This document shows positions 1-8,536 of a stretch of DNA of 38,214 nt, one piece after another. The number at the start of each line of letters is the position of its first letter. Position 1 is the first letter of the stretch. Under the pieces are notes generated by a model. It saw only the letters and a program-made list of their open reading frames with translations. It was not told the DNA's origin and did not search any database. Where the stretch lies: contig JACPVQ010000121.1 of NCBI GenBank assembly GCA_016191645.1, positions 1 through 38,214 on the forward strand, given 5' to 3'. Position numbers and translations under genes: made by a program. Source of the stretch: Candidatus Solibacter usitatus. GTDB lineage: Bacteria; Acidobacteriota; Terriglobia; Bryobacterales; Bryobacteraceae.

Positions 1-2151
1 GATCTGCCGTCGCTGAATCTGCGTCAGATCGCGCCGGCGAACATGCAACAGTATCTGAAAATGTTCCCCGTGCCGAATCTGCCCGACTCGGTGAATGCCG
101 CCGGACGCGCCACTGGCTATGCGCAGGGCGTCTTCGCGGTCTCCAACCCCACGCGGCTCGACTCCACCAGCCTACGCCTCGACCACATGTTCAAACCCAG
201 CCTGCAGCTGTTCAGCCGCTACGCTTTTTCGCCTTCCGTATCGAGCGCCCGCGGGCAGCTTGCGGTCAACGACGTGTTTCGTTTCAACTCCGGCATGCAA
301 ACGTTCACCGCGGGATTGGTAGCCGTCGTGAGTCCTTCCATGACTAACGATTTCCGTTTCAATTTCAGCGGCGCTTCCGGCTGGCGCCGTTTTCTCTGGG
401 ACAATTACGCCGGAGGCGCGCCGCTTCCCGATTCCACCGTGTTCCCCGCGGGTTCTACCGTGGATGATTCCATCTTCAGTTTTCGCCTCAACAACGGCGT
501 GCTGACGCAGTTGCAGCACGGCACACTGGCACACAACTGGACGCGCCAGTTTAACTTTGTAGACAACTACAGCATTGTGCGCGGAGCGCATCACTTCAAG
601 TTCGGCTTGGATTTCCGCCGCTTGCGCGTGCGCACCGACAACTCTCGAACGCAACATCAAATCAGCTTCACCGACACCGGAGTTCTGACAACGCCCGCCC
701 CCGCGGGTACGCTGATGTCCGGGCTGGGCGCGGCGATCGTCGCCAAGAACGTTCCCGGCGGACTGTTCTTCAACAGCTGGTCATCCTTCTTCCAGGACGT
801 GTGGAAACTGAATTCCAGGCTGACATTAACTTATGGATTCCGATGGGAGATCAACCCGCCTCCTTCTCCGGAGACGCTGTATGTCGTCGCGTTCAATCCC
901 ATCAGCAGCCCATCCTCGCTCAGCCAGGCGTCCCAAGGTTCCCCGTTGTACTCCACAACCTACGGCAATCTGGCCCCGCGGGTAGGCTTGGCGTATCAAC
1001 TGCGCAAGAGCGCCAACTGGGCCACGGTGCTGCGCACGGGATTCGGAATGTTCTACGACACCGCCTATGGCCGGTTGTCGAACTTCCTGGGAACTCCGCC
1101 GTTCTCCTCCTTCGTCTCTCTGTCGAACATTCCGCTTCCCGCCTACACTCAATTGGCGAATTTTGTAATTCCAACCGCGCCGCCGTATTCCGGCCTCACG
1201 GGAGTGGACCCGGCGTTGAAACTGCCGCGCACCTACCAATGGAACGTTTCTATCGATCAACAACTCGGACGCGGACAGAATCTGACGATCTCCTACCTCG
1301 GCGCAATGGGATTGAATTTGTTTGTCGGTGAGCAGTTTCAGAACTTGAATTCCGCGTTCACCGGAATCACCGTCATCGGAGGCAATAACTCGTATTCGGA
1401 TTATGCGTCGTTGCAGGCGCAGTATCAGCGCCGGTTCTCTCGCGCGCTGCAGGCGCTGGTGTCCTATACCTGGGCGCACTCGCTGGACACCGCCTCGAAC
1501 GATACTTCAAACTTCCCGCACACCACAGATTATTATCCGGGGATGAATCGCGGCAGTTCCGATTTCGATGTGCGCCAGGTGTTCACGGCGGCTTTAGTGG
1601 CCCGTCTGCCTACACCGGGATTTGGCGGCAGCTTTGGCCGCGCCCTCATGAGCGGTTGGGGCGTGGATCCATTTTTCCGCGCGCGCACTGCCCTGCCCAC
1701 CGATATCGTGGCTACGCGAAATGTTCCGCTGGGGATTTCCACGCGGCTCAATTCCGTGCCGGGGCAGGCGCTGTACATTGACGATCCCATTCTGCCCGGC
1801 GGCCGCAGATTCAACGCCGCGGCATGGACTCTGCCAACGGGATTCGTGCAAGGGACGTTTGGCCGCAACATTGTGCGCGGTCTCGGATTCGGTCAGGTGG
1901 ATCTCTCCGTGCATCGCGATTTCGTTTATCACGAAAAGCTCACGCTGCAATTTCGCACCGATTTTTTCAACGTCAGCAATCATCCGAATTTCGGCAATCC
2001 GTCAGGAACCTACAACACGGCGACCACGTTCGGCGTTCCCACTGCCATGCTCGGGCGCAGTCTGAATTCCGCCTCGGCGGGCGGGTTCAATGCGTTGTAT
2101 CAAATCGGCGGTCCGCGCTCGATTCAGTTTTCCTTGAAGCTGTTGTTCTGA
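1..2151 (+). CDS. TonB-dependent receptor, Oar-like, C-terminal part (5' truncated by window edge)
   Basis: The reading frame is open from base 1 (716 residues visible), so the gene starts upstream of the window; the first internal ATG at 43 is not the true start. The protein resembles the beta-barrel part of acidobacterial Oar/carboxypeptidase-regulatory TonB-dependent receptors. It has long stretches of alternating aromatic strands, phrases such as FSRYAFSPS, FQDVWKLNSRLTLTYGFRWE and LVSYTWAHSLD, and a last strand ending in LKLLF with a terminal Phe, the usual outer-membrane barrel signature. The family sits in the outer membrane and imports large ligands with TonB energy. The substrate cannot be told from sequence. 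The plug and the regulatory-like domain must lie outside the window. Its stop codon overlaps the next start by one base, which suggests co-translation with the LRR genes downstream. Confidence 0.9.
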   Translation, partial: DLPSLNLRQIAPANMQQYLKMFPVPNLPDSVNAAGRATGYAQGVFAVSNPTRLDSTSLRLDHMFKPSLQLFSRYAFSPSVSSARGQLAVNDVFRFNSGMQTFTAGLVAVVSPSMTNDFRFNFSGASGWRRFLWDNYAGGAPLPDSTVFPAGSTVDDSIFSFRLNNGVLTQLQHGTLAHNWTRQFNFVDNYSIVRGAHHFKFGLDFRRLRVRTDNSRTQHQISFTDTGVLTTPAPAGTLMSGLGAAIVAKNVPGGLFFNSWSSFFQDVWKLNSRLTLTYGFRWEINPPPSPETLYVVAFNPISSPSSLSQASQGSPLYSTTYGNLAPRVGLAYQLRKSANWATVLRTGFGMFYDTAYGRLSNFLGTPPFSSFVSLSNIPLPAYTQLANFVIPTAPPYSGLTGVDPALKLPRTYQWNVSIDQQLGRGQNLTISYLGAMGLNLFVGEQFQNLNSAFTGITVIGGNNSYSDYASLQAQYQRRFSRALQALVSYTWAHSLDTASNDTSNFPHTTDYYPGMNRGSSDFDVRQVFTAALVARLPTPGFGGSFGRALMSGWGVDPFFRARTALPTDIVATRNVPLGISTRLNSVPGQALYIDDPILPGGRRFNAAAWTLPTGFVQGTFGRNIVRGLGFGQVDLSVHRDFVYHEKLTLQFRTDFFNVSNHPNFGNPSGTYNTATTFGVPTAMLGRSLNSASAGGFNALYQIGGPRSIQFSLKLLF

Positions 2152-4127
2152 TGCTGGGCGCGCGCACACTAGTTTTCGTCATACCCTTCACGGCGGCTCT
2201 TTGTGCGGAGCCCGATGATCGCCGCGTTGCCGAATGGGTGATCCAATCGGGCGGCCGCATTACAGTCGCTGGTGCCGGGCGCGTGTTGCGCACAAGTGCG
2301 GAGTTCCCATCCGGCGATTTTCATATCGATTCCATCGACTTGGTTGGCACGCTGATCGAAGCCAAGGATCTGTCGAGGCTGCGCAATCTGCGCCGTCTGC
2401 GAGCGCTCTATCTGCCCTCGGGCATGTGGTACTTCGTTGCGGGACGCAAGGACTCCAGCCCGGAGATGGGAGAGCTTCGCGACATCCTCTCCTTGGAAAG
2501 AATTCACGTCGGCCCGACGTTCGGACGCGAAATTCGAGTCTATGACGATGGCTTCGCGGCCTTAGCGGGCCTTACCAATTTGAAAGAACTTCGTCTCGAG
2601 TTGACGCGCGTCACCGCTGCGAATTTTGGAGCGTTCCGCAAACTCGAATTTCTCGATCTCAACGGAACCGCCGCAACCGACGAGAGTCTGAAAGCGCTGT
2701 CCGGCTTGACGCAACTCAAGAGACTCTACCTGGGGCACACCGCAATTACAAATGAGGCTTTGAAGCATCTTCGGAACCTGAACCGATTAGAAGATCTGGA
2801 GTTGGACGCGACACGCATCACCGGCGAGGGATTGGCCGCGCTCTCCGGTCTCGCATCGCTGCGGCGCTTGAGCCTGCTCGATACCATCGCCGGAGATTCG
2901 GCGCTGCCGCAACTGGCGAAACTGCGCGCGCTCGAAGAGTTGAATCTCTATCGAACGCGCGTCTCCAATGCCGGGTTGGAAGAATTGAAGCGGCTGCCGA
3001 ACCTTCGCCGCGTCGACCTGCGATACAGCCGCGCTACGGCATCGGGGGTGAAGCGTTTGCAGGCCGCCATGCCGCAGTGTACATTCATGGTTTCGGCCGA
3101 AGCCCGCGGCGTCGCCAAGCAGGTGGCCGCTCCGGAGTCGCGGGAACCCGCGGCGATCGTAGCCTGGATTCGAAGGCTCGGCGGCACGGCCGAATCAAAC
3201 GGCGGCTCCGTGATCGCAATCAATCTCTCCGGCACATCGATGCGCGATCAAGACATGCCGATCCTTACAGGCCTCACAGGTTTGCAGCGCTTGAATCTGA
3301 GCACGACGGAAATCGGCGATCTCGGCGCGCAGTCCTTGGCGGGCATGACCGCTCTGCGGGAACTGGATCTCAGTCATAGCCTGGTGTCCGATGAAGGATT
3401 GCGGCATTTGTCCAAACTCGCATCGCTGACGAGACTGAATCTGGGATACACGCTGGTGGAGGGATCCGGTCTTGCCCACTTGCAAGGCCTGACGCGGCTG
3501 AGCGATCTGCGGCTCAAAGGGATTGTCCACACGGTGGAGGCCGCGAAGAACATCGGGCGTCTTGCAGGCATCGAGCGACTCTCACTCGGCTACGGGCGCG
3601 TATCGGACGAGATGGTGTCCGCACTGCCGCTGACGAAACTTCATACTCTCGATCTGCTTTCCACCGCCATTACCGATGAAGGCATGGCGCATCTTGCGAA
3701 GGCGCGCAACTTGCGCGAGCTCTCTCTCAGCTATACACAAATCACCGACGAGGGTTTGAAACCTTTGAAGACGCTGCACGCCTTGGAACGGCTCGATTTG
3801 ATTGGCGTGGAACTCACTGACGAGGGGATGCCCGCGCTGGCCGGGATACACACGCTGACAAATCTCAATCTGGACTACACCGGCGTAACGGATGTGGGCG
3901 TCGCGACGCTCAAGACGCTGACGAACCTGACGGAGCTTCGCGTCGATAGCGCGGATGTGAGCGACGCGTCCATTCCCATTCTGGAATCGATGCGCGGAAT
4001 GAAGAGCCTCAACCTCTACCACACGTTGGTCACCGAGCAGGGCTACGCGCGGCTGCGGGCAAGTTTTCCCCAGTGTGAGATTATCTGGGACAGAGACTCC
4101 ATTCTTCCCAACCGGCGGAAAGGATGA
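2151..4127 (+). CDS. Exported leucine-rich-repeat protein with two fused LRR modules
   Basis: The start is the ATG at 2151, which overlaps the receptor stop (TGATG). The open frame reaches back to 1824, but only 2151 gives a signal peptide (MLGARTLVFVIPFTAALCAE). The 658-residue protein is built from about 24-residue repeats of the type L..L..LdLs.T.iTDeGl..L. Two modules can be seen. The first runs from a tryptophan cap (W29, WVIQSGG) to a cysteine end cap (C310, MPQCTFMV). The second runs from W339 (WIRRLGG) to C642 (FPQCEIIW). LRR arrays of this kind are binding scaffolds; the export signal places it in the periplasm or outside the cell. No catalytic motif is seen. The partner is unknown, but the coupling to the receptor points to a joint envelope role. 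Confidence 0.85.
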   Translation: MLGARTLVFVIPFTAALCAEPDDRRVAEWVIQSGGRITVAGAGRVLRTSAEFPSGDFHIDSIDLVGTLIEAKDLSRLRNLRRLRALYLPSGMWYFVAGRKDSSPEMGELRDILSLERIHVGPTFGREIRVYDDGFAALAGLTNLKELRLELTRVTAANFGAFRKLEFLDLNGTAATDESLKALSGLTQLKRLYLGHTAITNEALKHLRNLNRLEDLELDATRITGEGLAALSGLASLRRLSLLDTIAGDSALPQLAKLRALEELNLYRTRVSNAGLEELKRLPNLRRVDLRYSRATASGVKRLQAAMPQCTFMVSAEARGVAKQVAAPESREPAAIVAWIRRLGGTAESNGGSVIAINLSGTSMRDQDMPILTGLTGLQRLNLSTTEIGDLGAQSLAGMTALRELDLSHSLVSDEGLRHLSKLASLTRLNLGYTLVEGSGLAHLQGLTRLSDLRLKGIVHTVEAAKNIGRLAGIERLSLGYGRVSDEMVSALPLTKLHTLDLLSTAITDEGMAHLAKARNLRELSLSYTQITDEGLKPLKTLHALERLDLIGVELTDEGMPALAGIHTLTNLNLDYTGVTDVGVATLKTLTNLTELRVDSADVSDASIPILESMRGMKSLNLYHTLVTEQGYARLRASFPQCEIIWDRDSILPNRRKG

Positions 4128-5227
4128 CCATGCGATTCGCGGCCATTACGTTGTTGTTCGTCGCTTCCCTTCCCGCGCGGGAAAATGTCGCCGATTGGAT
4201 CGCGGCTTTGGGCGGTTCCGTGGTGAAGGATTCCGCCGGCGACCTCATCGAGGTTTCCTTGCGCGGGGCCTTTGTCGGCGATTCCGATTTGGAGCGGCTC
4301 CGCGATCTTCGCAAGTTGCGCCGGCTCGACCTTTCGTTGACGCGTATCACGGATGTTGCGTTGGAGCATCTGAAGGACCTTCCCTCTTTGACCGAGCTCG
4401 ACCTTACTTACGCCGAATCGGTTGGGGACGGCGGAGTGGCGCGCTTGCGCAGCGCGAAAAAGTTGGAGCGAATTTATCTTGAGGGAACGAAAGTCTCCGA
4501 TTCCGGAGCGGTATCGCTGGCCGCCATCTTGACGCTGCGCGTCATCAACCTGCGCTGCGCGCAGATTACGGACGCCGCGCTGGAGCGCTTGGAACCGCTG
4601 ACGCAACTGGAAGAATTGGTGGTGGGTGGCAATCGAATTACGGGACATGGTCTGGTCTACCTGCAAGCCTTGCCGTCGTTGAAGCTGCTGGATCTCAGCG
4701 GTGCGCAGACCACGGACAACGGTATCTCGTCGGTCACGCTGACGGACCGGAACATCGAGGGCCTCGCCGGATTGGCGGGCCTGGAATCGTTGAACCTCGC
4801 GAGCGTTGAGATTCCACGCGCCGGCGAGATTGGAGGAAATGGAATTCAGGAAGTGATTTCGCTGCGCGTCTCGGACGCCGGTTTGGAAAAGCTCATGAGC
4901 CTGCGCGCGCTGCGGAATCTTACTTTGACGCGCGCTCCCATTACGGGAAAGGGCATTGGCTTTCTGGCCCAGCTGCCCCGGTTGCAGAATCTGGTGTTGT
5001 CGCATGCGGAGAACATCGGCGATGAGGAGATGGACGCTCTGTCGAAGCTGGCGCGCCTGACCTCTCTCGATCTCAGCGGAACGAAAGTGAGTGATGCAGG
5101 CCTGCGAAAACTCGCGAAACAAAAGAGCCTGAGAATGTTGTATGTGTCCGGCAGCCGTGTCACCGCGAACGGCGTCGCCGAGCTGCTGCACACGTTGCCC
5201 GCCTGCAAGGTGGTGCGCAGTGAATAG
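4124..5227 (+). CDS. Exported leucine-rich-repeat protein, single module
   Basis: The 367-residue LRR protein has the same design as one module of the gene before it: signal peptide (RFAAITLLFVASLPA), cap tryptophan W25 in WIAALGG, about eleven TDxGL-type repeats, and a C-terminal cysteine cap (LPACKVV, C361). The ATG at 4124 overlaps the upstream stop (ATGA). A second ATG at 4130 has a better-spaced purine-rich AAAGGA sequence ahead of it and gives a cleaner signal peptide, so translation may start two codons later. The gene probably arose by duplication together with the two modules of the preceding gene. It is likely a secreted or periplasmic binding scaffold; the ligand is unknown. Its last codons overlap the start of the DUF1592 gene. 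Confidence 0.85.
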   Translation: MTMRFAAITLLFVASLPARENVADWIAALGGSVVKDSAGDLIEVSLRGAFVGDSDLERLRDLRKLRRLDLSLTRITDVALEHLKDLPSLTELDLTYAESVGDGGVARLRSAKKLERIYLEGTKVSDSGAVSLAAILTLRVINLRCAQITDAALERLEPLTQLEELVVGGNRITGHGLVYLQALPSLKLLDLSGAQTTDNGISSVTLTDRNIEGLAGLAGLESLNLASVEIPRAGEIGGNGIQEVISLRVSDAGLEKLMSLRALRNLTLTRAPITGKGIGFLAQLPRLQNLVLSHAENIGDEEMDALSKLARLTSLDLSGTKVSDAGLRKLAKQKSLRMLYVSGSRVTANGVAELLHTLPACKVVRSE

Positions 5228-7256
5228 CAGGCGGGCTGAAGCCCGCCGCAAGCTGAAGCTTGCCCTACAGACCCGTGGGGCAAGCTTCAGCTTGCGTGGG
5301 ACTTCAGTCCCGCTCTTCGCGTTGGCAATTCTTTCCCACTCCCTCCACGCCGCCGATCCTGCCGATCCGCTCTACTTCAGCCGCAACCTTTATCCCATTC
5401 TGCAAAAAGCGAACTGCCGCGGCTGTCACACGCAGGAGGGCGTCGGCTCCGCCACGCGCGTTCGATTTCCGGAGGAGCCGGCCGGCGCACAGGCAGTGGA
5501 AGCCTTCGGTCAAAGCCTGTTTGTCCTGGTTGACCGGCAAGCCCCCTCCCAGTCTGCCCTGGTGCTGAAGCCGACCAATCAACTGAGCCACGCAGGCGGC
5601 GAACGGATCGCCAAGGGCAGCGCCGAAGCGGCAGTCCTGCTCGCATGGGCCAACTACCTGGCGAAGAACCCAAATCCGTCGGCCGTCTCTTGGAATCCGG
5701 CAACCGGTTCGTCGCCTGCCGCGCGCCGCCTCACGCACAGCCAGTACAATCACACCGTTCGCGATCTTTTGGGAGACGCCACGCAACCCGCCAATCAGTT
5801 TCCGGAAGAAGATTTCGTCGACGGTTTCAAGAATCAGGTGCAGGCGCAGAGCATCTCGCCGATGCTCGCCGAAGCGTATGTCACAGCCGCGGAGAAGCTC
5901 GCTCGCAACGCATTTCGCTTTGGCGACCGTAATCATTTGATCCCCTGCAAGCCTGTTTCCCCGGCCGATGCGAAATGCGCGGGACAATTCATTCGCCAAT
6001 TCGGCTTGCGAGCCTATCGCCGGCCGTTGACCGCTTCGGAAGAATCCGCACTCGCCGCCGTATTCCTCAAGGAGGCCGCGCGCAGCGGGCAATTCCAATC
6101 CGGCGCGCGCATGACGATAGAAACGATGCTGCAATCCCCGGCGTTTCTGTTCCGCATGGAACGCGAGGCCGCAGGCTCCTTTGAAATCGCCGCGCGACTT
6201 TCCTACGCATTGTGGGACAGCATGCCCGATGCCGAGTTGTTTTCAAGCGCGGCAGCCGGGAAGCTTGTGATCGTCGAAGAGTTGGAGAAGCAGACGCGGC
6301 GCATGTTGCGCAATCCCAAGGCGCGCGACAGCTTCGACGAATTCATCTCGCAGTGGCTTCGATTCGACCGGCTGTTGGCCAGCGTGAAAGACCGGCGGTT
6401 GTACCCGTCCTTTAGCCCTTCCACGCTCGACGCCATGCTGGAAGAGACGCGCCGATTCCTGCATCATCTGGTTTGGGAGAACGGCAACTTCATGGAAGCG
6501 CTGTCGGCCGGCTACACGTTCGCGAATCAGGAACTGACTACGCTGTACGGACTTCCCGCGCCGCAGGCGCCATTCGCAATGGTGCGCTATCCCGCCGCTT
6601 CGGAACGCGCGGGCCTGTTGGGACAAGGGACGTTCCTGGCGCAAACGGGAAAGTCGGAGGAGACTTCGCCCACCGAACGCGGCCTCTTTATCCGCGCACA
6701 TTTCCTTTGCCAGAACGTGCCGCCTCCGCCGCCGGGCGTGAACACGACCTTGAAGCCTTTCGCCATTGGCGCGAAACCGATCACGAATCGCGAGCGCCTC
6801 ACAAAGGCGCACATCGCCAATCAGACCTGCGCCGGATGCCACGCCTTGATCGATCCCATCGGCTTTGGCCTGGAACGATTCGACACGTTGGGCAGGTGGA
6901 GCCTCAAGCAGCAGGTCATCGTCTTTCCAACCAAGGATCAGCGCTTCGAAGTGAAGCCCGAGAAACATGAGTTGGAGTTGGACACCGCGGCCAGTGTCCG
7001 CGGCATTCCCAATTCCGATTTCGATTCGGCGAAATCGTTGGGCCGCATTTTGGCAAACGATCCAACCTGTCAGGCGTGCATCGTGCGGCAATGGTTTCGC
7101 TTCGCCTTCGGACGGCGCGATCGCCAAAGCGATGCGGCCGATGTGGAACGAATGGCGGCGGACTTCCGCCGCTCCGGTTTTCACTTTCAGGATTTGATAT
7201 TGTCAATGGTAAGAAGCGAAGTGTTTCGCGGAACAAGAGAAAGGAAGACGCAGTGA
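5220..7256 (+). CDS. DUF1592/DUF1588/DUF1585-type protein with two CXXCH motifs (planctomycete-type cytochrome family)
   Basis: Domains in order: CXXCH motif near the N-terminus (C66-H70, CRGCH), a DUF1587-like segment ([18 protein letters not shown]), a DUF1595-like segment ([17 protein letters not shown]), DUF1592 ([28 protein letters not shown]), DUF1588 ([20 protein letters not shown], then [10 protein letters not shown] and [11 protein letters not shown]), a second CXXCH (C537-H541, CAGCH, followed by DPIGFGLE), and a DUF1585-like end with CQAC (C617). Family members are exported and are thought to bind haem c; their reaction is unknown. The GTG at 5220 is chosen because AAGG lies nine bases upstream and because it overlaps the LRR stop by eight bases. 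A TTG at 5292 would give a tighter signal peptide ([19 protein letters not shown]). The first 30 codons are partly made of the palindromic repeat. DUF1592 and DUF1552 genes are regular neighbours in Planctomycetes and Acidobacteria. Confidence 0.88.
   Translation: MNSRRAEARRKLKLALQTRGASFSLRGTSVPLFALAILSHSLHAADPADPLYFSRNLYPILQKANCRGCHTQEGVGSATRVRFPEEPAGAQAVEAFGQSLFVLVDRQAPSQSALVLKPTNQLSHAGGERIAKGSAEAAVLLAWANYLAKNPNPSAVSWNPATGSSPAARRLTHSQYNHTVRDLLGDATQPANQFPEEDFVDGFKNQVQAQSISPMLAEAYVTAAEKLARNAFRFGDRNHLIPCKPVSPADAKCAGQFIRQFGLRAYRRPLTASEESALAAVFLKEAARSGQFQSGARMTIETMLQSPAFLFRMEREAAGSFEIAARLSYALWDSMPDAELFSSAAAGKLVIVEELEKQTRRMLRNPKARDSFDEFISQWLRFDRLLASVKDRRLYPSFSPSTLDAMLEETRRFLHHLVWENGNFMEALSAGYTFANQELTTLYGLPAPQAPFAMVRYPAASERAGLLGQGTFLAQTGKSEETSPTERGLFIRAHFLCQNVPPPPPGVNTTLKPFAIGAKPITNRERLTKAHIANQTCAGCHALIDPIGFGLERFDTLGRWSLKQQVIVFPTKDQRFEVKPEKHELELDTAASVRGIPNSDFDSAKSLGRILANDPTCQACIVRQWFRFAFGRRDRQSDAADVERMAADFRRSGFHFQDLILSMVRSEVFRGTRERKTQ
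5230..5313. repeat. Compound palindromic intergenic-type repeat at a gene junction
   Basis: A perfect 18-base inverted repeat (5248-5265 and 5278-5295, arm GCAAGCTGAAGCTTGCCC) encloses a 12-base loop. It is flanked by a self-palindromic GCGGGCTGAAGCCCGC (5231-5246) and a degenerate relative (GTGGGACTTCAGTCCCGC, 5296-5313). The nested design on the shared core GCTGAAGC/GCTTCAGC looks like a dispersed REP-like element. It begins three bases after the LRR stop and lies inside the 5' part of the DUF1592 frame, so it could act as an RNA hairpin between the two genes. Confidence 0.75.
7241..7245 (+). promoter_or_regulatory. Ribosome binding site of the DUF1552 gene
   Basis: AAGGA lies seven bases before the GTG at 7253. 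It decides for this GTG over the open frame that reaches back to 7076. It lies inside the end of the DUF1592 gene. Confidence 0.7.
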
Positions 7257-8536
7257 CGCTGCCGCGCCGGACGTTTCTTCGCGGGATGGGAGCCGCGGGT
7301 TCCGTCATCCGGCTTGCGCTACCCCCTCTGGCTGCGATGTTCAACTCGCACGGGACATCCTATGCCGCGGGCGAAAGCATTCCATCGCGCTTCCTGTTGT
7401 GGTTCAACGGCAACGGAATCCCGGAGCGCTTCTGGATTCCGTTCGATAGCGGGACCGAATATGAATTGACGCCGTGCCTTGCGCCTCTGGCCCCGTTTCG
7501 CAAGCATCTGCACGTGATCTCCGGCCTCGACAGCCCCAACGCGCGAGTGGCTGGAACCGGCAATGAGCACATGCGATCGATGAGCGCGCTGGTCTCCGGC
7601 GAACGGTTTACCGGAAGCGGGGCGGGCGCGGCTTCCATCGACCAGTTGATTGCCGCCAGGATTGGCACGGACACGCGCTTCCGTTCGATTCAAGTGGGTG
7701 TATGTCAGGAATCGTTCGGTCACAGCATGCAGCGGAATTTAAGTTGGGCCGGCCGTGACCGCCCGCTTCCTCCGGAAGTGATTCCGCACAAGTTATTCGA
7801 CCGTCTCTTTGGTACAAAAGACTACGGCTGGGTCAATCGCAAGATGAGCGTTTTGGATGCGGTGTACAAAGGCGCGGAAAGCCTTGGCACACATCTCGGA
7901 AGCGAAGACAAGAAGCGCGTCGATGAATACCTGGCATCCGTTCGCGATATGGAACGCGCCATCCTGCAGCTTCCGCCGGACTACGCAAAACCGGACGCGC
8001 ACGATATGGAAGCGGATCCACGAGACTGGCCCGCCGTGGCGAAGATTCAATCCGATTTGATCGCGCATGCTTTTGCATCCGGCCAAACGCGCGTCACCAG
8101 TTACATGTTGACGAAGTGCCAGAGCCTGACACGTTTTCCGTGGCTTGGGTTGGGTTCGGCGCGTCATCACGATTACACGCACACCCAGCGCGGAACCATC
8201 GAGCATCAGGAAGTGATGCGCGACATCTGCCGCTGGCACGTCGAAGAGTTCGCCTACCTTCTCGGCAAACTGAACTCGATGCCCGAAGGCGCGGGCACGC
8301 TGCTCGATCGAACATGTCTTTTGTATCTGCACGAACACGCCGAAGCGAACGATCACAAGAACAGCGGCATGGCGGCGATTGTCGCCGGACACGCCGCGCA
8401 GTTGGTGACCGGCCGCCACACGCGGACCACCGGCACCGTCGGCGACCTCTACATGGCTCTCGCCAATCGCGTGCTTGGCGCGGGCATTGACAGCTTCCCG
8501 ACATCTTCAACGGTGTTGCGCGGCGTCGTTGCATGA
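7253..8536 (+). CDS. DUF1552 family protein, Tat-exported
   Basis: The 427-residue protein starts with GTG, overlapping the upstream stop (GTGA), and begins with a clear twin-arginine signal ([15 protein letters not shown]). The body matches the DUF1552 family: [44 protein letters not shown], and the late [20 protein letters not shown] with several conserved His and Glu. The family is of unknown function, resembles DUF1501/sulfatase-like folds, and is nearly always found beside DUF1592 genes. Twin-arginine export implies that it folds in the cytoplasm, perhaps around a cofactor or metal, before reaching the periplasm. Length fits the family (about 430-450). The downstream kinase start overlaps its stop (ATGA). 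Confidence 0.9.
   Translation: MTLPRRTFLRGMGAAGSVIRLALPPLAAMFNSHGTSYAAGESIPSRFLLWFNGNGIPERFWIPFDSGTEYELTPCLAPLAPFRKHLHVISGLDSPNARVAGTGNEHMRSMSALVSGERFTGSGAGAASIDQLIAARIGTDTRFRSIQVGVCQESFGHSMQRNLSWAGRDRPLPPEVIPHKLFDRLFGTKDYGWVNRKMSVLDAVYKGAESLGTHLGSEDKKRVDEYLASVRDMERAILQLPPDYAKPDAHDMEADPRDWPAVAKIQSDLIAHAFASGQTRVTSYMLTKCQSLTRFPWLGLGSARHHDYTHTQRGTIEHQEVMRDICRWHVEEFAYLLGKLNSMPEGAGTLLDRTCLLYLHEHAEANDHKNSGMAAIVAGHAAQLVTGRHTRTTGTVGDLYMALANRVLGAGIDSFPTSSTVLRGVVA

Noticed and set aside
1824-2150. N-terminal extension of the first LRR gene
   Set aside because: It overlaps the end of the receptor gene in another frame; the ATG at 2151 gives a proper signal peptide.
4043-5251. A 402-codon open frame on the minus strand opposite the LRR gene
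   Set aside because: It mirrors the LRR repeats, is rich in Arg/Gln/His and has no recognisable domain; the plus-strand gene has a signal peptide and repeats.
6243-7184. A 313-codon minus-strand frame opposite the DUF1592 gene
   Set aside because: Shadow of a GC-rich coding region; the sense strand carries clear family motifs.
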